A stretch of 64,000 bases of DNA, taken from assembly GCA_016196755.1 (NCBI GenBank), contig JACPXC010000019.1, positions 62,001 to 126,000 of the forward strand, given 5' to 3'. Positions 1-8,460 of the stretch are shown here, one piece after another (position 1 is the stretch's first letter; every line of letters begins with the position of its first letter). The notes under the pieces were generated by a model. It was not told where the DNA came from. It searched no databases and was given only the letters and a program-made list of their open reading frames with translations. Source of the DNA: Elusimicrobiota bacterium (GTDB lineage: Bacteria; Elusimicrobiota; Elusimicrobia; UBA1565). The position numbers and the translations under genes were made by a program.

Positions 1-1
1 G

Positions 2-1063
2 GGCGACTCGGGAACCGGCCTGCCCGGCGTGGCCGGCGGGGCCGGCACGACCTATTCGGCCAACCTCGGCCCCGCGGGGACCTTCGCCGGCGCGGTGCTC
101 TCCTCGACGAGCATCTCCTGGACCTGGACGGCAGGGGCCGGCGCGCTCGAATACCGGGTGCTCGCCTCCACCGGCGGCGCCCGCTCCGGCGCGCTGCCCG
201 CCGGGACTCTGGCGTTTCTGTCCTCCGAGCTCCTGCCCAACTCGACCCACGGCGCCCTGGTCGCCGACAGCGGCTGCGGCCACCGCTTCGACAGCGCCGT
301 CTTCGTGACCACGACCCTGGCCCGGCCCGCCGGGGTCCTCGCCCAGCACTACCTCGGCGTGTTCGAGAGCTCGGCCACGGTGGCCTGGGGGGCCCTGCCG
401 GCCTCCCCGCCGGCCGCCGCCTCGGAGTCGGCCGCCAGCTACCTGCTGGAGGCGTCGACCGCGGCCGATTTCTCGGGGACCATACGCTCGTCGGCGACCA
501 CGGCCATGAGCCTGAGCACGCTGAGCGTCACCGGCCTCGGCATCGACGCCACCTATTACTTCCGCGTGGGGACGCTCAACATCGGCGGGGTCCCGAACTT
601 CCTGGCGCTGGGCTCGACGCGGACGTCCTTCACGGAGATCGGCGTCATCATCTCCACCGACGTCCTCGACGTCGGGGAGGTCAGCCTCAACACCGAGCTG
701 TTCATCTCGACCTCGCTGCTCGTGGAAAGCGTCGGCAACATCGCGCAGACCTACCGCATCACCGCGGCGACGATCACGGCCGGCAGCCCTTGGAGCGTGA
801 CGCTGAGCTCCGGCACCGACACCTTGACGGTCCAGGTGCTCTTCGACGACTTCCAGCCCGCGGCGGCGGCCTTCGGCGACGACGACAAGGCCACCGACGA
901 GGGGACGTCCTGCACCGGCGCGACGTTCAGCTCCGGCCAGACCTGCCACTCCGTGCCGCCCGGCGCCCAGCGGCTGATGTGGCTTAAGGTCGGCATGCCG
1001 AAGATAACGTCGACCGAGGACCCCCAGGAGATAGGAATCACCGTGACCGCGACACTCCCATGA
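2..1063 (+). CDS. Secreted/surface protein with fibronectin-like modules (5' partial)
   Basis: The reading frame is open to the left window edge, so the true start lies upstream; the first GTG at 29 is only an internal codon. The visible part is rich in Thr, Ser, Ala and Gly and shows at least two beta-sandwich-like modules with fibronectin III-style signatures (a 'YRVLAST' strand, a 'TYYFRVG' strand), then a module carrying three Cys near the C terminus. It has no membrane anchor at the C terminus. This composition is usual for large extracellular proteins of Elusimicrobiota-like genomes. It ends in an ATGA overlap with the cupin gene, so the two are probably co-transcribed. Function beyond surface or adhesion is not readable from the sequence. 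Confidence 0.75.
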   Translation, partial: GDSGTGLPGVAGGAGTTYSANLGPAGTFAGAVLSSTSISWTWTAGAGALEYRVLASTGGARSGALPAGTLAFLSSELLPNSTHGALVADSGCGHRFDSAVFVTTTLARPAGVLAQHYLGVFESSATVAWGALPASPPAAASESAASYLLEASTAADFSGTIRSSATTAMSLSTLSVTGLGIDATYYFRVGTLNIGGVPNFLALGSTRTSFTEIGVIISTDVLDVGEVSLNTELFISTSLLVESVGNIAQTYRITAATITAGSPWSVTLSSGTDTLTVQVLFDDFQPAAAAFGDDDKATDEGTSCTGATFSSGQTCHSVPPGAQRLMWLKVGMPKITSTEDPQEIGITVTATLP

Positions 1064-1518
1064 GAAAACTCCTGCCGCTCCTCCTCGCCGCCGCCGTGAC
1101 GGCGCCGGCCGCCGCCATCAGCATCCGCCTGCACAAAGGCGTCGCGGTGCGTTTCTCCGAGCGCCCTTCGGAATGGACTGCCCGGACCGACGCGCCTCCC
1201 GGCGCCGAATCCACCCTCGTGAGGGTCAATCCGGAGAACGGGTCGATCCACGAGCTCTGGCGCGCGCGCCGCGGCTGGGTCTGGCCGGAGCAGGTCCTGG
1301 AGCGAGACAGCGTCGTCATCGTCCTCAGCGGCAAGCTCTACGTGCGCACGGGGACGATACGGCGCGAGCTCAAGCCGGGCGGGTCGGCGGTCCTTCCGGC
1401 CGGCACGCCGTTCGAGCTGGGGTCTCTAGCCTGGTTTCGCCGGACGGTCTTCGTCTACGCCACCAACGCCCCGCTGCCGCAGACGCCGCAGCAGGACTCA
1501 TCCTCCCATCCGCACTGA
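1060..1518 (+). CDS. Secreted small cupin-domain protein
   Basis: 152 aa. A clear signal peptide (Lys/Arg start, then a run of Leu/Ala ending near residue 19) is followed by a single small beta-barrel with cupin-like features: 'VLSGKLYVRTG' followed by 'ELKPGGSAVLPAGTPF', which resemble cupin strands around motif 1 and motif 2. The usual metal-binding His residues are mostly missing, so metal binding is doubtful. The ATG overlaps the stop of the preceding surface protein by 4 nt. The 3' end overlaps the convergent methyltransferase gene by 21 nt. Likely exported; role unknown. Confidence 0.7.
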   Translation: MRKLLPLLLAAAVTAPAAAISIRLHKGVAVRFSERPSEWTARTDAPPGAESTLVRVNPENGSIHELWRARRGWVWPEQVLERDSVVIVLSGKLYVRTGTIRRELKPGGSAVLPAGTPFELGSLAWFRRTVFVYATNAPLPQTPQQDSSSHPH

Positions 1519-2142
1519 GAAGGGCAGCATTCGCCCGAGAACGTCGGGGTCCGTGACTCTCTTGTAGACGCTCAGATGTTGCGCCATCCACATAAACGGA
1601 GGCCGAACATCCCTCACGGCCTCGAAGACCCGGCCCGTGCACGGGCGGTCGTAGGCGAACCCCTTTTTTGCGAGACGGTCCACCCAGTACCGCTTCGGCC
1701 GCTCGTTGACGTGGTGATGGCCGCCCTGGTTAGGCGGCGCGGCGGACATGACGATCACGTCGCTGAAGCGGGCTAGGTTGTCCAGAAAGGCGTCCGAGAG
1801 CTCCTCGGGAATATGCTCGGCGACCTCCAGACAGAGCGCGAAGTCGAAGCGGCCCCACTCATTGGCGAATGGGACGGTCAAATCCTGGACGTGGACCGTG
1901 ACGGGGAAGGAGTGCGCGGGCGGAGGAGCCACCCCGTCGAGCGCGAACGTCTCGACCCCGTGCCGGGCGAACTCGTGCGCATAGACGCCGCAGCCGCAGC
2001 CTATGTCCGCGACGCGCTTGGGCTCGAACTCCCGGACCAAGGTCTCGGTCAAGACCTCCGCCGTCCGCATGTACGGTTCGTTGCTCCGTCCCCACTCAGA
2101 GAAGAAGGCTGCATCGTAGATCTCCGCCAGGTTCTGCATCAT
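1498..2142 (-). CDS. Class I SAM-dependent methyltransferase
   Basis: 214 aa. Motif I of Rossmann methyltransferases is clear near residue 45 ('VADIGCGCGVYAHEF'), with an acidic motif II ('TFALDG') after it and a motif IV-like 'FDFALCLEVAEHI' near residue 100. The N terminus ('YDAAFFSEWGRSNEPY') resembles small stand-alone methyltransferases of sugar or cell-surface contexts. The substrate cannot be read. The start could be Met1 or Met2. It lies 22 nt downstream of the DksA-like gene on the same strand, so the antiporter, DksA-like and methyltransferase genes may form one unit. Confidence 0.85.
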   Translation of the reverse strand: MMQNLAEIYDAAFFSEWGRSNEPYMRTAEVLTETLVREFEPKRVADIGCGCGVYAHEFARHGVETFALDGVAPPPAHSFPVTVHVQDLTVPFANEWGRFDFALCLEVAEHIPEELSDAFLDNLARFSDVIVMSAAPPNQGGHHHVNERPKRYWVDRLAKKGFAYDRPCTGRVFEAVRDVRPPFMWMAQHLSVYKRVTDPDVLGRMLPFSVRMGG

Positions 2143-2164
2143 TCGGCCGCCACGACGACGCGCT

Positions 2165-2497
2165 TCACGCGGAACACTCCACGCACAGCGGGGTCTCGGG
2201 GATGGCCTCGAGCCTCGCCTCGGCGATCGGCTCCTTGCACGCCACGCAGACGCCGTAGGTCCCTTTCGAGATCGAGTCCAACGCGCGGCGCACCATCTCC
2301 AGACGGCGGCGGATCGAGGCCTTGAGCCCGAGCGAGATCTCCTGCGACTGCAGGGCGTCGACGCGCGAGAGCCGGCCGATGGGGTCGTCCAACGAGACCA
2401 CGGCGGTCAGGTCCTTCCCGGAGTTCAGGGAGTTCTCGAGCTCCTCGGCCAGGGTTTCCAAATTCTGCCTAAAGCGATTGAGCTCATCTTCCTTCAA
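2165..2497 (-). CDS. DksA/TraR-family zinc-finger protein
   Basis: 110 aa, the family's short size. The C-terminal zinc finger is C-X2-C-X17-C-X2-C ('GVCVACKEPI' and 'PLCVECSA'), preceded by the typical 'SKGTYG' lead-in and an N-terminal helical hairpin. Members bind in the secondary channel of RNA polymerase and modulate transcription, often with ppGpp. The hairpin tip here ('DDPIGRLSRVDA') is not an exact copy of the E. coli DksA tip, so strength of ppGpp synergy is open. Start: TTG at 2497, chosen because AGAGG stands 6 nt upstream and no in-frame ATG fits. It overlaps the antiporter 3' end by 14 nt. Confidence 0.85.
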   Translation of the reverse strand: MKEDELNRFRQNLETLAEELENSLNSGKDLTAVVSLDDPIGRLSRVDALQSQEISLGLKASIRRRLEMVRRALDSISKGTYGVCVACKEPIAEARLEAIPETPLCVECSA

Positions 2498-3752
2498 GTC
2501 GAACCTCTAATACCCCTTCGTCGGGGGCGAAGTTCGACAACGCGGCCGCGTACGGCTTGCTGATGCTTCCACGCTCGAGCAGGAACGTGAGCAAGGTCGT
2601 CGCCCCGATCGAGAACAGGACGACGGCGTAGACCATGTCCTGGATGACGGCGCCGCTAGCCACTCCGGCCTGCAGCGGCATGGCGGCGAGGACGGCCGCG
2701 GCCAGTCCCTTCGGCGTCATCACGGCTGCCAGCGAGGCGTCGGACCGCGAGGTGCTCGGCGAAAGCGACCAGCGGACGACGGCCACCCGCGTCAAGAACA
2801 GGGCCGCCGTGAGCCCTAGGCCGGCCAGCACCGTGTACATGTGGGTGAACTGCATCGAGAGCCCGATATAGACGAAGAAGAACGTCTTGAGCAGAAACAC
2901 GATCTCGGCAAACAGCGCCTCCTCCGTCTTGTTGAGCTCGACGGGCTTAAGGCGGGAAAATAGCGGCCCGGGCATCTTGAGTCGCGCCAGCGTATCGACG
3001 TTGCCCAGGACGATGCCGAAGGCGAGCGCGGCGATCGCGCCGCTAAATCCCAGAAGCTCCGCCAAGCCGAAAACGATGCACACGAAGGCCGGGGTCATGA
3101 AAAGGCTGTTCTCGAGCTCCCTGACCCGCGCGAGGATGTTCGACCAGAAGACGGCGCCCACCGACCCGATCACGGAGGCCATCGTAAACGACGAGATGAT
3201 CTGCCCGGCCATGATGCCGGGCCTCAGCTCGTTGGAGCGGACCGATTGGAGCAGGGCGAGCGTCACGATGATGCAGAGGACGTCGCTGAACGCGCTCTCG
3301 AGAAACAGCGCGGTCCGGGTCCGCTCTTGGAGCCGGAGCTTGGCGACCATGGGGATGACGACGGCGGAGGATGTCCCGCCGACGATCGAGCCCGCCATGA
3401 AGGACTCGAGCCAGCCCAGGCCCAATAGCGCGTGCGCCAAGGGCCCCACGACGGCCGCCGAGAGGATGAAGTTCACGAAGGTCAGCCGCGATCCTTGGCC
3501 CACCGAATCGCGCAGCGCCGCGAAGTTGAGCCCCAGGCCGCCCTGGAAGAGGATGATGACGAGCGCCAGGGTCGTGAAGACGCCGCCGATCTTGCCGAAC
3601 GCCGCCGGCCCCACGAGCCCGAAGACGGGGCCCACGGCAAGTCCGAGGAGCACGAGCGGCACCACGTCCGGGACGCGCGTCTTCTCGAAGAGGGCGGCGA
3701 AAAGGTGCGCGAGGAAGGTCAGGACGCCGATGCCGATGATGACGAGTTCCAT
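2484..3752 (-). CDS. CPA1-type cation/proton antiporter
   Basis: 422 aa, nearly all hydrophobic, with about 12 membrane segments. The CPA1 signature is present as 'ESAFSDVLCII' (the E-S-x-x-x-D of the transport core), and 'GGTSSAVVIPM' and 'VMTPKGLAAAVLA' match other conserved segments. It should exchange Na+ or K+ for H+ across the inner membrane. It has no clear C-terminal regulatory domain. The frame is open far upstream, but the ATG at 3752 begins exactly at the first membrane helix and has a GAGAGA-type ribosome site upstream. A TACAAT-like -10 lies about 20 nt upstream in the divergent region 3753-3821. Confidence 0.9.
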   Translation of the reverse strand: MELVIIGIGVLTFLAHLFAALFEKTRVPDVVPLVLLGLAVGPVFGLVGPAAFGKIGGVFTTLALVIILFQGGLGLNFAALRDSVGQGSRLTFVNFILSAAVVGPLAHALLGLGWLESFMAGSIVGGTSSAVVIPMVAKLRLQERTRTALFLESAFSDVLCIIVTLALLQSVRSNELRPGIMAGQIISSFTMASVIGSVGAVFWSNILARVRELENSLFMTPAFVCIVFGLAELLGFSGAIAALAFGIVLGNVDTLARLKMPGPLFSRLKPVELNKTEEALFAEIVFLLKTFFFVYIGLSMQFTHMYTVLAGLGLTAALFLTRVAVVRWSLSPSTSRSDASLAAVMTPKGLAAAVLAAMPLQAGVASGAVIQDMVYAVVLFSIGATTLLTFLLERGSISKPYAAALSNFAPDEGVLEVRLEGR

Positions 3753-3821
3753 CCGGGCATTCTCTCTTAATTGTATTATCGGCGAAAGGGTTCGAGGAAG
3801 CATGCATGTGACCCGGACAGA

Positions 3822-4883
3822 GTGAGCTCGAAGCTGCTCCTTTCGGCCTGCGCCGCGGCCCTCCTGGCGGCTCCCCCCCAAGCGGGCGAACGCGAGGCGG
3901 CCGAAGCGCAAGGCCTGGTACCGGTCGCCGTCGACCGTCGGCCGACGGTCGAGCTGGTCAAGCCGGGAGGGCTCAGGTTCGCCGACCCCGGCAGCCAGCC
4001 GTTGGTCACCGGAGACCGGGACTTCGAGCCCGACACCAGCGGCGAGCGCATGCTGGCCGGCCGCCTCAAGCGGCGCCGCGACCTGCGCGAGCTCGTCCTG
4101 CGGACCGTGAAAGGCTCGGGCGCGCCGTTCGTCGACCTGCCGACCCTGCTCCTCTCGGGCGCACGCCTCAAGGGCCGCAAGGTCTGGACGGGGGGCTACC
4201 CCACCGACATCGTCTACGATGGGTCCCGCCCGCGCTTCATCCTCCACGACGCCATCCACGCCGGCGACGAGTTCCCGGTCGCGATGGGCGCGGTCGACGG
4301 CGCCGCGCGCTCGGCGGTGGAGAACCCCGGCGGCGACCGCGCCGCCCTCGCCCTAGGCATGGTAGCTCTGACCAAGGCGGGAGAGCCCTATCTCGAGGCC
4401 TTCCGCCTCGTCGCCCTGGGCTCCCCCGGCCTGCCGTGCACGCTCTCCTTCTTCGTGGCCCATGGCCCGGACGTCGACCCGCCCTCAAGAGAGCTCCAGC
4501 GCGCCGCCTTCCTGCGCGCCCAGCGGCGGCTCAAGGCCGAGCGCGGGCGGCTGCACGTCGAGGTCGCCGACCTCCTGCTGACGCCGTCGGAGTACTCCGG
4601 CCGGGAGGTCTCGGTGCTCGGCATCGCGAAGAACGCCGTCGCCAGCCGCGCCAACGTCCGCTTCGCGCTGGGCAACGGCGAAGGCGCGTTCAACACGATC
4701 CAGGTCGTCACCGACCGGCTGGGCCTGGAGCGCAACGCCGAGATCCGCCGCTTCCAGACCCCCTCGGCATTGGTCGCCGTGCGCGCCCGCGTGGCCAAGA
4801 CCTCCCAGGGCGCCTATTTCCTCGACGCCGCCTCGGTCGACTACGTCACGCGGGCCCGCGACCTCGCGGAGCTGTCCCCATGA
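3822..4883 (+). CDS. Secreted two-half (OB-like) protein, paralog 1 of 3
   Basis: 353 aa from a GTG start chosen because it opens a good signal peptide (Ser-Lys, then Leu/Ala-rich); ATGs just upstream are out of frame, and no strong ribosome site is visible, so the start is uncertain. The mature part consists of two similar halves. Each has a pattern 'P-x-L-x-L ... G-x-x-V ... F-x-L-x-D ... V-x-G ... G-x-x-Y-L-E-A-x-x-V', which looks like a small OB-type barrel. The second half starts near residue 215 ('LTPSEYSGREVSVLGIA'). It overlaps paralog 2 by 4 nt (ATGA). A third copy lies at 10679-11731. I do not recognise a named family. Confidence 0.7.
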   Translation: MSSKLLLSACAAALLAAPPQAGEREAAEAQGLVPVAVDRRPTVELVKPGGLRFADPGSQPLVTGDRDFEPDTSGERMLAGRLKRRRDLRELVLRTVKGSGAPFVDLPTLLLSGARLKGRKVWTGGYPTDIVYDGSRPRFILHDAIHAGDEFPVAMGAVDGAARSAVENPGGDRAALALGMVALTKAGEPYLEAFRLVALGSPGLPCTLSFFVAHGPDVDPPSRELQRAAFLRAQRRLKAERGRLHVEVADLLLTPSEYSGREVSVLGIAKNAVASRANVRFALGNGEGAFNTIQVVTDRLGLERNAEIRRFQTPSALVAVRARVAKTSQGAYFLDAASVDYVTRARDLAELSP

Positions 4884-5941
4884 GGGCGGTGCTGTTGTCC
4901 CTCTTGGCCGCCGCCGGGCTGGCTCAGTCCGACCGCGAGCGCGACCGCAGCTCCGCCGAGGGCCAGGAGCTGGCGCCGTGGACACCCGTCGCCCGGCCGC
5001 GCGCCGCCGCTCCCACTCCGCCGCCCCCGACCGCCGCGGCGGTCGCTCTCAAGCCGATGAGCGTCGCCAAGGCGGAGATGGACCGCATCACCGAGCGGCG
5101 CGCCGGCTGGACCGAGTCGCTCAACCTGCGCCGCGAACAGCTCCTGCGCGACGTGGGCCGCTACGTGAGCGCCTCCTCCCCGCTGGCCGACGTGCCCACC
5201 ATCCTCCTGGCCGCCGACCGGCTGGCGGGCAAGGAGGTCGTCACGGCCGGCCAGCTCTACGCGATGGAGTTCGGCGGCAGCCGCCCGAACTTCCTGCTCG
5301 GCGACTGCGGCGCGGGGCCGAACCTGCCGGTGTCGCTGGCCAAACTGCCGAAGGGCGTCCTAAAGGAGGTGCTCAAGCTCGACGGGATCGGCGGCTGGGT
5401 CGTCCTCGTCAGAGGCCGGGTGGCGCTGACCGACAAGCGCAGGCCCTACCTCGAGGCCTCCGTGGTCGAGTCGGTCGGCGACATGGTCCAGAATCCGACC
5501 ATCTCGCGCTTCCTCCAAAAGCCCTTCAAGGAGGAGCTCGACGTCGCCTCGGCCAAGGACCTCCTGCGCCGCAACGCCGCGGCCTTGGCGCGCCAGGGCG
5601 GCCGGACCTACGTGCGCATCCAGGCCTTGGTGGCCGACCCGGCCGCCTACACGGGGCGGCCGATATCGACGATCGGGGTCTCCAACGACATGAAGCTGGC
5701 CGACGGAAGGCTCGTCCTGAGCTTCGGCGACTCCTACGCCAACCAGAACCGGCTCGATGTCCTGGCCGCCGGCCTCCCGCTGGAGACCAAGGTCGAGCTC
5801 CTGCGTCATTTCAGCCCGACCCCGGTCATCGCCGTCCAAGGCGTCGTGCGGCGCACCGCCCAGGGTGCCTTCTACCTCGAGGCGGCCGGGGCGCAGGTCC
5901 TGCGCAAGGTCTACGACCTCTTCGAGGTCGTCGTCGACTAG
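4880..5941 (+). CDS. Secreted two-half (OB-like) protein, paralog 2 of 3
   Basis: 353 aa with a signal peptide ('MRAVLLSLLAAAGLAQS'), a Pro/Ala-rich linker containing 'LAPWTPVARP', then the same two-half architecture as the neighbours: first half with 'LAGKEVVTAGQLYAMEFGG' and 'YLEASVVESV', second half with 'YTGRPISTIGVS' and 'GAFYLEAAGAQV'. The linker motif 'PWTP' is shared with paralog 3 ('VPWTPTQAPA'), so these two are closest. Translation is probably coupled to paralog 1 through the ATGA overlap. The 3' end overlaps the convergent CxxC membrane gene by 4 nt. Export across the inner membrane is likely; function unknown. Confidence 0.75.
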   Translation: MRAVLLSLLAAAGLAQSDRERDRSSAEGQELAPWTPVARPRAAAPTPPPPTAAAVALKPMSVAKAEMDRITERRAGWTESLNLRREQLLRDVGRYVSASSPLADVPTILLAADRLAGKEVVTAGQLYAMEFGGSRPNFLLGDCGAGPNLPVSLAKLPKGVLKEVLKLDGIGGWVVLVRGRVALTDKRRPYLEASVVESVGDMVQNPTISRFLQKPFKEELDVASAKDLLRRNAAALARQGGRTYVRIQALVADPAAYTGRPISTIGVSNDMKLADGRLVLSFGDSYANQNRLDVLAAGLPLETKVELLRHFSPTPVIAVQGVVRRTAQGAFYLEAAGAQVLRKVYDLFEVVVD

Positions 5942-6603
5942 GGTTTCTCGGGCGGGCAGTAGGTCCAGTCGGCGGGGGCGGAATTGCCGGAGCCGTCGGA
6001 GCTGAAGGCCGGCGGTCTGCCCGGCTCGTAGCCCCCGCCCCCACCGCCGCCCTGCTGGTACCACGAGGCGGGCACCCCTCCCAACGGAGCCCCGTCATCG
6101 AAACGCGCGTCGGTGGAGTTGGCGCAGCCGTCGCAGTCAGCGGCGGGCTTCGCGTCCGAAGGCACCCGCATCGGCACCTTGCCGGCCAGCCCGCGCATGG
6201 GGGTCAGCCTTGGCCGAGCGGCGGCCGGAGGCGGCGGGGCCGCATCGTCGACCACGAGGCGCGGCAGGTCGAGGACGGGCTCTGGGGCCGGCGCGGGCTC
6301 GGGCCGGGAAAACAACCTGGGCTCGGGTGCGCGGACCGGGGGGCTGTAGGGCACCAGGTCGTCGGTCTCCTCCACGACTGCCGGCGACCGAGCGCTATCG
6401 CGAGGAAGTGCCGCTTCCGAGGCCGTGGGAGCGGCCGCCGGCGCTCGCATCGTCACGACGGCCGCCATCCCGGCTCCGGCCAGGAGCAGGACTGCGAGGA
6501 GCTCGATGCCTACGCCCGAGCGGCTCCGGGCGGGACCTCCGGCGATGGCCGGGGCAGCTCGAACCGGCGCCGGCTGCGGCCGCGGTTCCGGCGACATCTC
6601 CAT
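5938..6603 (-). CDS. Single-pass membrane protein with CxxC motif, A
   Basis: 221 aa. A Pro/Arg-rich cytoplasmic N terminus (about 30 residues) is followed by one membrane segment ('IELLAVLLLAGAGMAAVV'), a Pro/Ala-rich outside linker, then a C-terminal part with 'PMRGLAGKVPMRVP', a CxxC motif ('DCDGCANSTDARFDD') and a Gly-rich stretch of about eight Gly before an acidic end. Its layout parallels the next gene upstream (6643-7431), which has 'RCSNCSDAATSHDSAP' at the matching place; I infer distant paralogy. It is the last gene of the AAA+ locus. No family recognised. Confidence 0.7.
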   Translation of the reverse strand: MEMSPEPRPQPAPVRAAPAIAGGPARSRSGVGIELLAVLLLAGAGMAAVVTMRAPAAAPTASEAALPRDSARSPAVVEETDDLVPYSPPVRAPEPRLFSRPEPAPAPEPVLDLPRLVVDDAAPPPPAAARPRLTPMRGLAGKVPMRVPSDAKPAADCDGCANSTDARFDDGAPLGGVPASWYQQGGGGGGGYEPGRPPAFSSDGSGNSAPADWTYCPPEKP

Positions 6604-6642
6604 GGTCCTATTAGGATAACCGGCAAGCGGACGACGTCAAGC

Positions 6643-7431
6643 TCATTCGAGCCGGCCCTTGAGCGGACCGCTGAGCAGCTGACGGCTCTTGATGACCTTC
6701 GCGCCTCCGGGCGGAAGGTCCAAGTCCCAGGCCTCCCCCGAAGCGCTGGTCAACTTGGTGCGGAGCCGCCCCTTGCTCGTGTTCACGATCGAATAGGCGT
6801 ACGTCCCGTCCGCACAGACGCCGATGTAGCGCTTCGAGGCCATCGCCGGGAAGCTGCCCTGGACCGGAGCGCTGTCGTGGGAGGTGGCCGCGTCGGAGCA
6901 GTTGCTGCATCGGGCGGAGTCGACGGCCTGGATCCATGCGCCCGTCTTCGGGTTCGCGTCCCTGACGAGGCTCATCCCGCGGAAGTCCCCGCGCTCCCCA
7001 CCCTCGAGCTTGGCCACGCTCATGATGCTCCCGACCCGGCGCAGCCGCGGCTTCGGCCCGGCGGGCGCCCGGGGAACCGCGCCCGCAGCGGGCTCCGCCG
7101 TCGCGGCGGGACGCTCTTCGCGCGTCAGGATCAGCGGCACCAGCCGTGCCTCCTCCGGCGACGCCGGCTTCAAAATCTGCAGGAGCTCTTCCTCGGATGA
7201 GGGCTCGGAAGGCGCGGAGACCTCGGCGGGCGGCGGCTCCGCTCCGGAAGGCGCGACCGCGCGCTCCCGCGAAGCGATGAAGTGCCCCAGCGAGCCTAGG
7301 GCGACGAGGACCGCCGCGGCGGCGGCCAGCCCCACGGTCCGCGAGGGCTCGGGACGCGGGCCGGGGATGGGGAGCCCGGCCGCCCGTGCCGGGGAAGGCT
7401 CCGGCCTTCCCGCCGGCTCTGGTTCGGGCAT
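6643..7431 (-). CDS. Single-pass membrane protein with CxxC motif, B
   Basis: 262 aa. Pro-rich N terminus, one membrane segment at about residues 32-50 ('TVGLAAAAAVLVALGSLG'), a linker, then a C-terminal part with 'MSVAKLEGGERGDFRGMSL', the CxxC motif 'CSNC', and a beta-rich tail ('IGVCADGTYAYSIVNTS'). The CxxC could bind metal, form a disulfide or take part in thiol exchange outside the membrane; the sequence does not decide. It starts 13 nt downstream of the AAA+ ATPase at 7445-8443, so it is in the same transcript. Confidence 0.7.
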   Translation of the reverse strand: MPEPEPAGRPEPSPARAAGLPIPGPRPEPSRTVGLAAAAAVLVALGSLGHFIASRERAVAPSGAEPPPAEVSAPSEPSSEEELLQILKPASPEEARLVPLILTREERPAATAEPAAGAVPRAPAGPKPRLRRVGSIMSVAKLEGGERGDFRGMSLVRDANPKTGAWIQAVDSARCSNCSDAATSHDSAPVQGSFPAMASKRYIGVCADGTYAYSIVNTSKGRLRTKLTSASGEAWDLDLPPGGAKVIKSRQLLSGPLKGRLE

Positions 7432-7444
7432 GGCGGCTCGCCCC

Positions 7445-8443
7445 CTACGCGTCCACCGCCTTGCAGACGATCCGACCCGACGCGTCGGCCTCGAAGGTCA
7501 CGCTCTTCGCTTTCTTGTCGCGCATCTCGACGAGCGACGGGGCGAAGATGTCGAAGAGGATGCGCTCGAGTTCGCGGATGCCGAATTTGCTCACCTTGAC
7601 GTTGGCTTCCAGAGCTTTCATGACGAGCTCGGGTGCCACGAAGCGGACCGACAGGCCGTACTCCTTGCCGAGCTTGGCGATCTTGAGGAGCGCTATCTCG
7701 GCCACCACCATGCCCTCGAGCGGCTTGAACATGTAGACCTTGTCGATGCGGCCGAGGATCTCGGGCCGGAAGGTCCCCGATTCGGCCAGCAGGGTCTTGA
7801 GGGCGTTTACGACCTCGTGGTAGTCCTTCATCCCCTTGGTGGCGCGCGACATCTGGTCGGCTATGGCGTTGCTCGTCAGGACGACGATCGACTGCGTGAA
7901 GTCCGCGGTCTTGCCGGAGCCCTGCTCGCTCAGGCGCCCGTCGCCCAAAAGCTGGAGGAGGAGGTCGAACACCAGCGAGTGGGCCTTCTCGATCTCGTCG
8001 AAGAGGATGAGGCGGCGCGGGTTGGCGAACATCGGGCGGGTCAGCTGGCCGCCGGTCTCCGAGTCCCGGTAGCCCGACGCCGAGCCGGTCAGGCGCGCCT
8101 TGGCCATCTCGGGGTTCGAGAGCTCGGAGCAGTCGAAGCGGATCATGTCGCGCTCGTCGCCGTAGAGGAACTCGGTGATCGCCTTGGCCAGCTCGGTCTT
8201 TCCGGTGCCGGTGGGCCCGAGGAACAGGAGACTGCAGATCGGCCGCTGGCGTTCCTGCTTTTTCCAGCTCAGGCGGATGAGCTTGGCCACGTCGTTGAGG
8301 ATCTCGTCCTGACCCTTGACCCGCGCTCCGAGGTGGTCCAGGAGCTTCCCCTCGTCGACCTCGCGGCTCTTGTCGCCCAACTCCGAGTCGGCGATCATGC
8401 CCTTGAGCTTGCTCCAATCGGTCATCTTGTCGAGCTCTGACAT
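7445..8443 (-). CDS. Single-module ClpB/ClpA D2-like AAA+ ATPase (cytosolic)
   Basis: 332 aa. One AAA+ module of the Clp D2 kind: Walker A 'GPTGTGKT' (about 76-83), Walker B 'LILFDEIEKAH' (about 145), sensor 1 'VVLTSNAIAD', an arginine-finger region 'FRPEILGRIDKV', then a small C-terminal helical domain. The N domain, D1 module and coiled-coil arm of ClpB are absent, and no ClpP loop is evident. It should unfold or remodel a protein partner using ATP. Its partner may be the second, membrane-bound ATPase of the same operon (9503-10621), which has the same module. Confidence 0.85.
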   Translation of the reverse strand: MSELDKMTDWSKLKGMIADSELGDKSREVDEGKLLDHLGARVKGQDEILNDVAKLIRLSWKKQERQRPICSLLFLGPTGTGKTELAKAITEFLYGDERDMIRFDCSELSNPEMAKARLTGSASGYRDSETGGQLTRPMFANPRRLILFDEIEKAHSLVFDLLLQLLGDGRLSEQGSGKTADFTQSIVVLTSNAIADQMSRATKGMKDYHEVVNALKTLLAESGTFRPEILGRIDKVYMFKPLEGMVVAEIALLKIAKLGKEYGLSVRFVAPELVMKALEANVKVSKFGIRELERILFDIFAPSLVEMRDKKAKSVTFEADASGRIVCKAVDA

Positions 8444-8460
8444 CTAGCCTCCTGCCGCAT

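Noticed and set aside
4978-7200. Very long plus-strand open frame of 740 codons
   Set aside because: It runs through two genes in other frames, is Arg/Pro/Gly-rich without any domain, and is an artefact of high GC. The same holds for other long antisense frames, for example 8464-9615, 24273-25607 and 26804-28423.
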